DNA of 64,000 nt, taken from positions 1 through 64,000 of the forward strand of contig JAURVB010009656.1 of the NCBI GenBank assembly GCA_033002965.1. The letters run 5' to 3'. The position numbers and the translations under genes were made by a program. Shown in pieces: positions 13,396 through 25,726 of this stretch. The notes beneath the pieces are model-generated. The model did not search any database. It saw nothing but the letters and a program-made list of their open reading frames with translations, and was not told the DNA's origin. The stretch comes from Piper betle (Eukaryota; Streptophyta; Magnoliopsida; Piperales; Piperaceae). Position 1 is the stretch's first letter. Every line of letters begins with the position of its first letter.

Positions 13396-16300
13396 GTGAG
13401 AACTCTGTTACCTTCCTTGTTAATGCAAATCGAGTTTTACTTAACATGGAATTTACTTTTCGAATATTTCTAGAATGCATCTCCTCTCTAGACTCTTCAT
13501 CTTCTCTCCCCCATCTCTTCTTCCTACCTCCATTTATGTCCTCTATTTTTCTCTCTTCTCCTTTTCCAACCATTATTGCTATCATCTTCATTAGTTTCCC
13601 TTTCCCAATTGACATGTTACTTGTTATGGATGTGCCTGCTCATGTCCAGTGGACATGACTTAGACATGGTGTCTAGCTAGGCATGCTGGAAATGCTATTT
13701 CCAATGTTATTGGGCATAATTGTTATGTCGAAAGATACAAGACCATCTAAAAGCAAGAATACCACAACTCCTTAGCACATAGGCACCATATATATTTATA
13801 CTAAACGAAATATTAAACAACAAAACTTAAAAAGACGACCACAAGCAAAGTCTTCTTCTTCTTCTTCTCCCTGAATACCTTAAGGGTGTGTTGGGGACAT
13901 GGTTTTGTTGGCTTTATTCATTATTTCTCAAGTTTAACTTACTTCAGAAGTCCTAAACTACAAAGGGAGAATTATTGATTATGATGATTTCATTATGGAC
14001 TTTTGAATGTAACTCTTGCGAGGACTCTTTAGAGCCCTTTTCCCCTTTGTTTTTTTATGCTCCTTTAGGGGTTTTGAAACAAAATTTTACTTTATAAAAA
14101 AAACTAGATAATCACATAAAATCAAATCAATAAAATATCTGTCTTTTGGAACTACTTATAAAACACTTCGAAAAACATCAATTAAAATATGCACTTCAAT
14201 CAAACTCTCTTTAAAATTCATTTGATCGTAATTATATGTACCAAATCCTGGTAAGATATCCTTGATTGAAAACAATCGATAAATCTTTCAAAACATAGTT
14301 TAAAAAATTATGAAACTCCTTTCGAAATTGTACTTTTCTCCAAATTAAATCATGGAGGTTCTCCACCAAATACCTGGCTGGTACACCCATTAGTCCATGT
14401 TGCACTAAGATTAAATCAATCTCATCATAAATTGTTAATCATGAATTGTAAGTTATTAATTATAAATTATAAGTCATAATTCATAAATCATGGGAAGGGC
14501 AATGCAAGTTGGGAGGTTCACGGGCCATTACCGTTCCAAGTGTCTGCAGTCCCACACATGGAATTAGGGTATCATAGTTCGTAATTGTAATCGAATGTAA
14601 CTTTAAAGCATGTATCGTAATTGATCTCTCATCACCAGGTGCCAAACCCTCTAGGAGTAAGCAATATTGTATGGTATTTAATTTTTATGACAAGGTTCCA
14701 CGTGCATTCATCATATCTTTTCATCTTTTCGTAATCATCGTCTTTGAATCTCTGAGTATCAATCTATTTGCCTAGTAACACTCTTTTCATAATCAATCGT
14801 AGGGTTTTCTTTAAAAAAAATATACATCATGGATAAAACCTTGTGAAATCCATCAATTTAATTTTCATTCAAATCTTGTCAAATCATTTCATGAAATCCT
14901 TCAATGAATCATTAAAACAATCATGAAATATCTTTGAAAATAGATAAATATAGATCATTATTCATAAAATTTAAAGACTTCTTATCCAAATCACAAATTC
15001 TTCAAAATCGTTCAACACGTAATTGAAAACAATTAGAAAAGACTATCATACAATATCCATATGCCCTTTAAGTAGATTTTGACCATATTTTATCTCAACA
15101 CTTCATCTTACTTGCATCTTCATTCTCAAGCGAAGATTTTGTCTCTCACCTTCCTTTATTTAATTTTATGTTAACATCCTCACCTCTTTTTATTTATTTT
15201 AGTTATTGTTGTGTATTTTTTCTTTTGGATTGTGTTATTAGTTTGTTTTTCATAATTTTAAGAACATGTTCTCATAGTTAACTAGAGTTTAGTGATCTTA
15301 ACTAGGCCATTGAGGTGTTTAATTCCACAAACATATTTCATGTTAACTTTATTAATGTTGCCTATAAGCAAGCATTGATGGTTCTTGACTTTCACTATGC
15401 ACTCTAATTGTCTAATTGTTCTTCATTCTGACTTGTCTATGAGGCTATGGGCACATTTATCCTTAGCACTATGTACAAGCTTCCTGTTATCTTTCCATTA
15501 TACTCCAAATTTATCTTATTACTTAAAGTTTGTTCATTGTCCTAACTTATCTTTAAGGATTTTTAGCTTATACTTGCATGTTTTCCAAAATATTATTTAA
15601 AACTCTAGAACCATTCCTCGTAGATAGACCTACATATTCATTAATATCAAAGTCTATGTCTCAATGATATTGATCTTTGCTTAAATCTTATTCTTTAGAT
15701 TAATCCCTTCCTGTTTTGTTGTTGATTCATGACATTAGACTTAGTTACCCATGGTGCTTAGATTATTATTAGTTGTCGCATTTTAATTACATGTGGATTT
15801 CATTTTAATCTTGTACATTTCTCATTGCAGTCAACCATGTTCCATTTTCCTAATTTACAAGTCCATTCATCAAACCTTCCTCAAACCCATTTATGTTTTT
15901 GTCGTCAGCCTATTCTACTTAATACATGTATTTTGCCTAAGTCCCCTTTTGGTATTTAGAACTTCTTACTTATTGTGTTATATTACTACTTAAGTGGCTA
16001 AATTTCTCATAACCCTGTAAGGTTGTTCGTCATTGTTTTGACTTAAGACTTGGTAGATCAAATGGTCTTCTAGTTAGTCTTTTCACTTTGTTCTCTAATT
16101 GTTCTTATTGACTCTTAAGTAGATGTACTAGTCATTTAACTTCTCTTTTCTTTATTTAAGTATACTTCCTTTATATTCTACTTAAACATTGTACATGGAG
16201 ATTCACATATTACAATATGTGGTTTATTATTTTCCATTATCTTCTTTCTCATGATTGCTTTTCCTTTTCATTCTTATGCAAGATTCTTACATATTACTTT

Positions 16301-17433
16301 TATGGACAAACCATGGATGCATATGAGATAAACCGATAAAAGAAATCATCATTTGAAATAGAATCAATCGATAAATCACAAACGTTAAAAACTTTACAAA
16401 AATCTCTGACACCAAGACATCTTGGAAAACTAGATTCAAACTCATTATGGATTTGAAATCATTGAATAATAATGGAAAACCTTGAAGTAGGATCATTCAC
16501 ATCATGAGAATATCTAAACATAATTAGAGATGAAAGTTCTTACCTATTATCGTTGCTCCTTAGAACACCTACATCTAACAACCTCTTCTCTTCTCCCTTG
16601 CTTCCTACTTGGGATTCTTCTTCTTGTTGCTTCTCTTCTTCTATCCCCTTACCTCTATTTATAGTTACTTGCTTCATCCTTAAAATATTTAGAACTTTCT
16701 AGAAATGACATTTTAGTGATTTCATATTTTCTTGTAACCAATCAAAATTTGCCGCTTCTATTAACCAATTAGATTTGCCTCCCTTCTTAAACAATTAGAT
16801 TTTACCACTTCTTTTAACCAATTAAAACTCTCTATGTAGATTATTGCACGTATAAGTTATCTTAAAATATTATTAAAATTTACTTCATCCTCAAGTCTTT
16901 GAGAATTTTCCTTTTAGAAGTTTCTAGAGGGTTATTTTAGTTTTTTCCATCTCCACCTCCATTCTTGTCCAATAGGATTTCACCTACTCGGCAACCAATA
17001 GAATTGGTCCAAATTAATTCCATCACCTTCATGCTTTATAGGATTATTAAATTGTTTACTTAGCCATTAAGTATTTCAGCAGCTTCCACCAAGTTATTCT
17101 ATAATATTTCATCATTTACTAATCTTTAATTATTTAACCTCTAAAATTGATCAATGAAAATTAGGGATATAACAGATAATTTGCTTACTATTTCTATATG
17201 TTGACATTTACTTCAGATCTATAAGTAAATCATATTCAGCCACTATTCAATCGTTCAGCTTTTAATTATCTCATTTTAGATAGTGGTGGATCCCATGTCT
17301 CCAATTGGCACTTGGTGTTTCCAAGTCATTTGTGTCCTTGCTCAGTCTTTCAATGTGTTTCTCCATCATTAAATGAAGCTTCAAAATTCTAACTCATTCA
17401 TCCAATTAGTTCCAGTTCTCTGTTTGTTTGCAG
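13396..17433. other. DCL2 intron 14, 4.0 kb, repeat-filled
   Basis: The largest intron of the locus. It contains AT-rich, pyrimidine-rich DNA with short frames that do not match any family. Near 14000-14100 there is a stretch ending in an A-run that resembles the tail of a non-LTR element. Its last third looks like an antisense LTR, listed separately. No exon is missing here: exons 14 and 15 join in phase 1. Confidence 0.6.
16540..17174 (-). mobile_element. Probable antisense LTR fragment in DCL2 intron 14
   Basis: On the minus strand a segment starts TGTTATATCCCTAATTTTC at 17174. About 500 bp further on it contains CTATAAATAGAGG (complement near 16655-16670), followed by a purine-rich leader. 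A TG start, a TATA box and a leader are the layout of a plant LTR promoter region. I could not find the second LTR or a clear target duplication, so the boundaries and class (perhaps Gypsy) are uncertain. Confidence 0.35.
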
Positions 17434-20400
17434 GAAACAATTTGGATTGTCAGAATACATCCTATTTTCCCAATGAGCTTGTTGTTCGTTGGCCGTCCTT
17501 TATTCAAAAATCGCTATATTATGGATATCTAATTCGTTTCGAAAGTAGTGTCAACCATGGTGTTCCTTTTAATAATATTATTCTTGTTACAATGTGTGAG
17601 TTGGACAACGAAGTTGCTAGTGCACGTTGTCTCCTGCATGCACGGAGGGGAGATTTAAAAATCAATTTTGAATCCATTGGCATCATTTCTCTAGATAGCA
17701 ATCAGGTACAAATTTTTTTCCAGTGATAATTTTACATAATGTTTGTGCACTTTTAGATATGATTCTCAACTGTATGTCTTTACAGGTTTCTATGGGTAGA
17801 ATGTTTCAATTGTCCATTCTCAGAATTCTATTGGACCATGATTTGCACAAGTTAAATGATATATTAAATGGATTTTGTCTAGAAGATAATGCTGCTAGAG
17901 CTGGTTATTTGCTTCTTCCATCTAAATATGGTTTATCCAGCCTCACAATTGACTGGAGATGTGTCATGTCGTTCATGTTTTATTCTCATGTATATCGGTT
18001 CAATGGTTATCTTAATGAAAGGCATGATGTTCGCCGTTGTTTATGCAATGTGGGAGCTGCTCAGCTGGTGCAGACATATAATTGTAAAATATGCAGCTGT
18101 CTCTTGAAAAACTCTATTGTAGTCACCCCTCATAATGGTCGTATGTATTATATCATAGATATTTTACATCATCTAAATGGCAACTCCGATATGCGAAGGA
18201 AGGATGGTGGGAACCTTACATACAAAGAGTATTTTTGGTCAAGGTCTGGACTCCTTCTACTGATGGTTCAAGGCTTCAAGCATCAATTCTACTAGTAATT
18301 TTTTTTGTCTTCCATTAATTTCTGGTTTAATTTCCTAAATTGTCTTCAATGTTTTGTTTCATTTTTCAGGCATGAATGCACTTTGCACCACGCAACAGAA
18401 TCCCTACTACGTGGAAGAAATATTTTTACTGTTGAAAATTGCTTTCAGAAGCTTCCCTTTGAGAAGTGGAAAGGTTTCATGCGTTCTTTAATATTCTGTG
18501 ATCTGTAATTTTAGTTTTGGCAGTGTGAAGTCCAATGGCTTCATTCAGGTTTTTTGGTTGTATCTGCTACTGAGGAAGTAGTGATCATGAGTATTTAGTT
18601 TTTTTATTTTTACTTTTTTTAATTTGTTCGGTATGGTGTATAGGTGAAGACAGTGCCTTCGTTGAGCTTCCTCCTGAGCTTTGTGCAATCGTTATGTCAC
18701 CCATCTCCATTGGAACCTTATATTCCTTCTCTTTTGTCCATTCAATTATGTACAATTATGTATCATATTGAGTCTATGCTTCTTGCTGTTACATTGAAGA
18801 AAATGCAATGTGAACGCATTTGCACATTGTGAACATTCCTGCTGCTCAGGTATCATCTGGTCTTATGACTTCTTTATGACTTCTGTTTTCCCAAGGACAA
18901 CAATGTGGATTCCGTCTAATTTGCTTTGCTTTCTGTTATAAGCTCAGTTATTCCATATCTGCCTGGCCGTTTGGTTTTTTTCACGTAGTTGGTTAAATAA
19001 GCTGATTTTTATTGTTTGCACACAAAGGGCTAGTTGTTTGTATATTGCTTTGATGTACCTTATCTTTTTCAGTTTGATGTCCTTCTTTGTGGTCGTCTGA
19101 TTGCAATGTCTAGATGTTCTCAATTTTAGTAGCTTTTTATTTGCTTTATCTTGATGATTCGTGCCTGTAGCATATTTGGTTCTACTAGTTGTCATAGCCA
19201 AATCGTTGTAATTATATAAGAGTACATAATATTAATTCTTTTACAGATCTTAGAGGCAATTACCACAAAAAGATGCCGTTTAAGGATATTCTTTGAAGTC
19301 ATTGGCAACACTTGGAGACTCCTTCCTCAAATATGCAGTTTGCCAACAGCTATTTAGAGATTTCAATTTACATCATGAAGGTCTTCTTAGTGCAAAAAAG
19401 GACAAACTAGTTTCAAATAAAGCACTTTTTAAACTTGGCTGTAACCGTCAATTACCGGTATGCATAATGTCTTCTATGTATAACTTATCACGTAATGTTT
19501 ATGTAATGAAATCGGGTATCTCAAAACTCTATGTTCTCTTTTTCTCTGAGTTGTATATATATGGTGGGCTGATTTCGTTTAGTGGACAGGGTTTCATACA
19601 CAATGATTGTTTTGATCCCAAAAGGTGGATCCTTCCTGGTAATCAATGCACATTCCTTCGGGAAGAAGGGGAACCTATATCAAGTTTGGGAAAAGTTTAT
19701 CATAGGGAAGCACGGAAGCTCAAAGAAAAAACAGTCGCCAATGTGGTCGAAGCCCTCATTGGGGCATATCTTAGCTCTGGTGGGGAGTTGGCTGCTCTTT
19801 CCTTCATGGAGTGGCTTGGTTTGAGGATTAATTTTGTTAGAAGCATTCCATTCAGTCCATCTTTGGTTCGGCCTGAGATGCATGTGAATGTGAATTACTT
19901 GGAGTCTTTATTGGGTTATTCTTTTCATGAGAAATCCTTACTCGTTGAAGCATTAACACATGGGTCATACATGATGCCAGAGATCCCAAGATGCTATCAG
20001 GTATCATATTTGTATGTCTGCTTGATCTGTGGTGTGCATTTTTTTGGTGTTCTATAGTTTTCAATTCCTTGTCAATAAGTTTCTTCTCATGATAACATTT
20101 TTCGTTGGAATTTTAAAATTTTAAACTAGTGAAAGCAAACTGTAGCTTTCTAGAAACCAGCCATTGGTTATTGTTAATTTGTTTCAACTTTGAAAATTTG
20201 ACATTGTAACATGTGTTCTGGATTTATTGTGCAGAGGCTTGAATTTATTGGGGACTTAATCTTAGATTACCTAATTACCTTTCACACGTATGACATGCAT
20301 CCTGGAACGTCTCCTGGTCAACTCACCGACCTTAGATCTGCTTCTGTCAACAATGATTGCTATGCTCATGCTGCCATAAAGAAGGGATTGCATAAGCATA

Positions 20401-21016
20401 TTTTATATGCATCATCAGAATTGCATAGGCAAATAGCATCTGCTGTCAATGATTTCGACACATCAGCGACCAGTTTCTCATTTGGGTGGGAGTCCGAAGC
20501 AATTTTGCCAAAGGTGCTATTTTCAAAATTTCCCCACTCCGATTTCTTTTCCTCTGCAAGTTGTAACTAACACACTTGTTATCTATGTCTAGTCTTTTCG
20601 ACTATTCTAGTGCCCAATATTTTAGAACTTTTACATTTGGGACAAATTCATATGCATGTGTCATTTTTTAACAGGCTCTTGGCGATATAGTTGAGTCCAT
20701 TGCGGGTGCTATTCTCATCGATTTAGGGTTTTCCAAGGAAACTGTTTAGGAGAGTATGAAACCACTTTTGGATCCATTAGTAACGCCAGACACAATCAAA
20801 TATCAACCTGTCAGAGAACTTGATGAAATGAGGGGAAGACACAAATTTGATTTGAAATATTTGAAGACACGTGAAAATGGTGAAGCTTTCATGACAGTTA
20901 GGGTAAATGTTGATGGGCACATTTATTCTGAAACACGTTCAGCAACAAATAAGAAGGCTGCTAAATGCTTTGCAGCAAAAGCAATGCTAAAAAGCTCAAA
21001 TTACAAAATGTTCTGA

Positions 21017-24000
21017 TGTGAAGATTTCATAAGATTGGTGGAATGATCTTTGTGCTCCAGCAGCTACATAATGCTTATAATTGTTCTATCTGATCTATGT
21101 TCTAATATAAAGAGATGAAGAGATTGTTGTAATATCTTTGCATTCTGGATTGTTTTGAGATGAGTAGGCCAATATTTGATCATTAGAATTGATTTGGCAG
21201 CAGTAGTGCTTTTCTTGTAAGTTTCATGGGCTTATTAGTGGGATGCATGACGTCAGGGACAGTGAACTAAGCGTGTTGGCGAGGCAACCGGGTGAGATAT
21301 TGTGCAATTGATTCATGAAAGTGGAAGAAGTATTGGCCTTTTCCTTCTCGTGTTGAGCGTACCAGTTTCTCTCTATAGTTCGAAGTGAAGTCTTAGGCAG
21401 GCTCCTGTTTGCAATGCAGAACAGATTGTTCTTTGACGTATCTTTTGGCACCAAAGGATGAGTAGACTTATATGATTGGAAGCTGGGAAGCTAATAATGT
21501 CGCAATAATGATACGGAAACCTGGTTGAAGCTTGTAGGGGGTCAAATACGCTTTTTCCAAGATTTTGCTCATGATTGAAGCTCCTGATGTGACGGTGTCA
21601 ATTCCTCCGTGGATGCGGTTGAAGCTTTGCTAATTAAAATGGTCTGTTGTCTGAGTTATTTGCATCACATAGTATATCTTAAACCCATAATGAGGCTCCG
21701 TGTCAGGATGAGTGCCATAGTGGGGGTAGGTGCAGTGTTGGTTTTGTTGATGGTTTGGAATTTGAAGTTATTAAAATAGTAAGTTGCATCTGTTCGTTTG
21801 GTCTAATATGTTCATGGAGTGGAAATGATAAGAAGTATGCAAAAAGTATGTTCAAAGGGATTTTTTAGGGTCTTGTGGAACATTTGATGAACAATTGTTT
21901 GTGCATTGTTTCTGAAGGGAAGGGAGGTATCCGGGTCACTTAACTTGGTCTGCCTATTTGAGTGCGGATGATATGCCGTCCAAGCGTAGCCGAAGTATGC
22001 AAACTGTTTCTGATATCAATGAGCCCCATGGATGTTTACAGGTATTGTTCATGGATCATGGTCTCCTTAATAGTGTGTATATGGTGGTTAGTTCTCCAAG
22101 GATTGTATTTGTCTTGACATTAATTTAATTAATATAAGAAATCTTGTATAGGAACGTATGATTTGTGTGAAATGTTCGATTGTACTCGACACTCCGATCT
22201 GATATATATATATATCGAGTATTCCAACTATTTGTGATAAAACGACGATGGAGGCTGTTATTTGACTCAAGAAAAGTATTGTGCCTTTTTTTAAACCAAA
22301 GGAAGTATCGAACCGTTAAATTGAAGGATGCTTCATTTCTCGCGCATGGAGCGCTACTGATGCGACTGGATAGATGCCTAAATTATGATACCTACATTAT
22401 ATATGCTGTCGCAACTTGTTACATTGCCATACAGAATTATTTACCCTTTCCATTTTATCCGGATAATAAAAAAATATTGACCCTAATTGGTCACCTTAGA
22501 GCATATTCATGTGGTACTATTAGAAGTGAAAGTGTGCGAGTGTTGGGTGCTCTAATTGAGTGAACAGAGACAAATGCATACGACTGCTTGGCTGCATAGG
22601 TAATCAGCATATCCTTGTATCGTCCAGCTGATTGGTTCCCTGCTAATTGCCAAAATTCCTGCTAATGTTCGTAGTTTATTGTAACAGAACTTTTGCCCGT
22701 GATCGTAAGTACTTATTTAAACAGACGTGTATGTGCAACTTGATATGATAATGTTAGACATGGATAGCGATGGACATATTAATAATATATGTACAAATTT
22801 TGAGAAAACGAAAATGTACTTGAATAAGAACCATCCGAGTCAGTAAGACAATTTTTTTTATCAGAAAATGAGATCGTCATAAGATTCGAATGCTCCAAAA
22901 AACCAGCTCTCTAACAATTACCGTCAGTGCAATGGAAGAGTAGAATGACATCGCCCATACGCATGGGAGCAAAAGCGACCGAATTTGTTATTATATAACA
23001 GAAGAACAGTTCAATGATATAAACAGCCGTAGTACGTACACGCTAGCCAATGATCTGATTGGCTATTGTTAACCAACTACACGTTCAGTCAATAACTAGC
23101 TACCTGATTAATGATCTGCTTACTTGGGATGCTTATTTCCATATTAAACATGACGTTTTCATTGACAAAAATTTATTACACTTGCATTTTTTTTGATGAA
23201 GCAAGGCACTTGCAATGGGATAAACATGGCCGAAGTGTCTTATATCGTTAGCCCGAACGCGAAAGCTTATTATATTCTCCTCTGGGTTACATCGCAGCAG
23301 GTACGAGGGTGGTTTTAACTATCAAACAAGGTAATTGACTTTGTAATTCGTTTACATTTCCATGCCGAAAGGAGAGCAATAAAGATTGCACATAGATGTC
23401 ATGCATAGATATCACACCAGCAATAATATTGTGTATGCCCCTGATATAGACAATTGGCTTCACATTTCATTAGAGCCGACGGATCAGTACAAGAACTTTG
23501 TTTATTTAGAAGTCGGCGTTTTGGACTACATCGGCAAGTTGGAGTCTAATACTAACTGGCCATCTTTTATTCTTCTGTAATTTAAAATTATTTACATTTA
23601 TTTTTTGTGACGAGTTCGCCATATAATATGGATGATTTGTAATGATCTCATATGAAGATATTTATATGAAATGAATGTTGGAAGCTCAAACATCGATACA
23701 TGATCTACCCCAGTTAGTTAAGCATTTTGTTTTTATCATTCTTCTTCGAAACCGTGGTTTGTTAATCTTGCATGGCCGGCGAAGTAGTAATTCAAAGTCT
23801 TAATTAAACTATGATACACTAGGCGAGTCAACTCGGATCGAAATTGCCAACAAATTGGCTATGGATCATTTTGATAAACAACTGAATAAATATACAGCTT
23901 GCATTGTAATATTGTCATTCTCTTGTAACCAGAGAAGCTTTAAGTAGTTCGTACATAGATCAATATTTACGATTTTCAACATCAAAATAAAGTTACTCTT

Positions 24001-24100
24001 TGCTTCAAATTGAAACCTATATATCGAACCGCAGCTCATGCTCTTGATTAAATGAGATTTGAACATGTACATATCTACTGTATCTATCTAATCATAGGGT
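21017..24100. other. Intergenic region 3' of DCL2
   Basis: The first 150 bp have the look of a 3' UTR, with AATATAAAG-like signals near 21100. Beyond that I see no gene. A frame around 21925-22040 ends at a plausible GT donor at 22041 and could be a stray exon, but no family is recognisable. A short TA microsatellite lies at 22201-22216. Confidence 0.5.
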
Positions 24101-24104
24101 TTTT

Positions 24105-25400
24105 TTCGCCAAGTGTATATTGCCCCAAGTAGATTGTTTAACATATCGTCATGTATTCTCATAAAATAGAAAAGCCCAGAACAATAAGAAAACTTAAAGT
24201 GGAAAAATTAGGTATTTAAATAAAATAGAAAAACCTATATGTCATAGGAAAATTAGGAAAACTAAAACTAAAAAATTATGTGTTTTAATAAAGTAGGAAA
24301 ACTTAAAATTATAGGATCTATCTAATAACACGGTTGTTTTCACTAATGGATTGTTTAATATATCGCCGTATGTTTTCATAAAATAGGAAAGTCAATATAT
24401 TATAGGAACAATAAGAAAATTAAAACTAGGAAAATTAGGAGTTTAAATAAAATAGGAAAGCTTAATATTATTGAAAAATTAGAACAACTAAAACTAAGAA
24501 AATTAGGAGAATTAAAATTAAGAATTAGGAATAATTTTTAGAAAGAGTTTTTCTGCTTAAATAGGAACACATCAAATAAAGCAATGTTGAAGGGCATTCA
24601 CTGCATATACAAATGTAATATTTTTTTCTTAAATACAAAGCAAGAATTGTACGGGATTTCAATGTAATATGCGGTAGGTATAACCAGATAACATGATACA
24701 ATATTTACAACTATTGTTCTATCTAAATAAATACATATAATTATACGTTAAGGGGATTTTTCAATATATTGCCATTTGTTCTTATATAATAGACAAATAT
24801 AGAAAAATTAGAATTAAATATATTGTCATGCATTCTCATATAATATTAAAACCTATTATATTATAGTAAAACTAGAAAAATTAAGAATAATAGAAAGCCT
24901 ATTAAATGTTTTCTTCATCAATATATTATTAAACACCAGTTAAAATACTATGATTTTCAATAAAAACTTGATTTTGTTAAAATTTTAGATTAAAAAATGT
25001 ATGATTTAAAATGGTACGAATACATGAATCATATCAAATTTCAAGGTAGTATGTAGTAGATCGGGCACAATTGGAAGGCGCAATACACTATTTACAAGCA
25101 TAGTATCCTTCTAAACATATGTCAACTTGAGAATTTAATATAATGTCATGTATTATCATATAATAGAAAACTATTTATACAAGAAAAAGTTTATATACTA
25201 TCATAACCATTAACAATATAACAATTATCATATCGAATTTATAGCTAGCATAAGATATATTTGTTTTGACTCGTAAAATCGAGGGTTCATGCATATTATT
25301 AAATTTTTAGTAAAATATATTATTAAATATAAAAAAGATGTGTTTAATGAATATTTTATTAAATACTGGTGAAAATAATTATATATATTCTCATATAATA
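24105..25400. repeat. Diverged AT-rich repeat block
   Basis: An imperfect motif of the type AATATATCGCCATGTATTCT followed by CATAAAATAGGAAA recurs at about 24143, 24357, 24764, 24818 and 25138, with spacers rich in GGAAAATTAGG variants. The copies are too diverged and irregularly spaced for a simple satellite; they look like an old, decayed tandem array or successive relics of one element. Confidence 0.5.
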
Positions 25401-25690
25401 AGAAAGCATGTATATTATAGTGAAACCTATTTATTAATCTTCATTTTATAATCAAGGCCATGAGGTTGTGAAAGTGAATCCTTCACGTTAAAATTATTAA
25501 ATAAAAGATTGAATTAACAAAAAAGAAATCTCAACTCTAATTGGGTCTAGAAAAAACTCCAATTATAGATTAAAAATAATTGGATTGAAATAAAATCTAT
25601 AATTTAATAAAAATTATAATTAAAATAATTTAATTTTGCAAGCCATTTCAAATAAATACAAGCTGGTGCACATAACATGTATCAACCTAG

Positions 25691-25691
<1 letters not shown>

Positions 25692-25723
<32 letters not shown>
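25692..25723. repeat. TA microsatellite, left flank of fold-back element A
   Basis: An uninterrupted run of alternating T and A of about 32 bp. A second run at 26355-26370 closes the other side of element A, so the element appears to have inserted into one TA tract. Confidence 0.85.

Positions 25724-25726
<3 letters not shown>

Larger units (their letters stand above)
2010..21016 (+). pseudogene. DCL2: DICER-LIKE 2 locus, 22 exons, disrupted in its 3' half
   Basis: Plant Dicer that makes 22-nt siRNAs in antiviral and transgene silencing. Exons: 2010-2143, 2618-2795, 2904-3017, 3720-3854, 4358-4442, 5942-6006, 9299-9439, 10659-10787, 10871-11003, 11151-11244, 12161-12353, 12439-12599, 12751-12972, 13166-13395, 17434-17705, 17786-18243, 18370-18473, 18644-18849, 19247-19457, 19590-20000, 20235-20513, 20675-21016. 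All introns are GT-AG and phases agree up to exon 18; about 1,431 codons, near the usual DCL2 length. Seen in order: Walker A ETGSGKT (about residue 64), DECH (171), GMTASP (206), QSRGRARM (503), DUF283, PAZ, RNase IIIa, RNase IIIb with RLEFIGD and GDIVES, C-terminal dsRBD. Damage: 10-bp tandem duplication and stop 18769-18771 in exon 18, 1-bp insertion near 19284 in exon 19, TAG at 20747-20749. RNase IIIa also has LATLGD for LETLGD and ANVVEA for ADVVEA. Identity is very secure; loss of function is inferred. Confidence 0.9.

Noticed and set aside
14100..17174. Candidate 5-bp duplication GATAA (about 14107 and 17175) around intron 14 repeat DNA
   Set aside because: A 5-bp match over 3 kb is easily random and the left end lacks a TG terminus.
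21224..21454. 76-codon minus-strand frame downstream of DCL2
   Set aside because: No family motif, no neighbouring exon, and starts in what is probably the DCL2 3' flank.
21925..22040. Frame MPSKRSRSMQTVSDINEPHG ending at a GT donor, possible exon
   Set aside because: No partner exon downstream and no recognisable family; kept only as a remark.
23386..23580. 64-codon plus-strand frame
   Set aside because: Isolated, short and without recognisable motif; expected by chance in this length of DNA.
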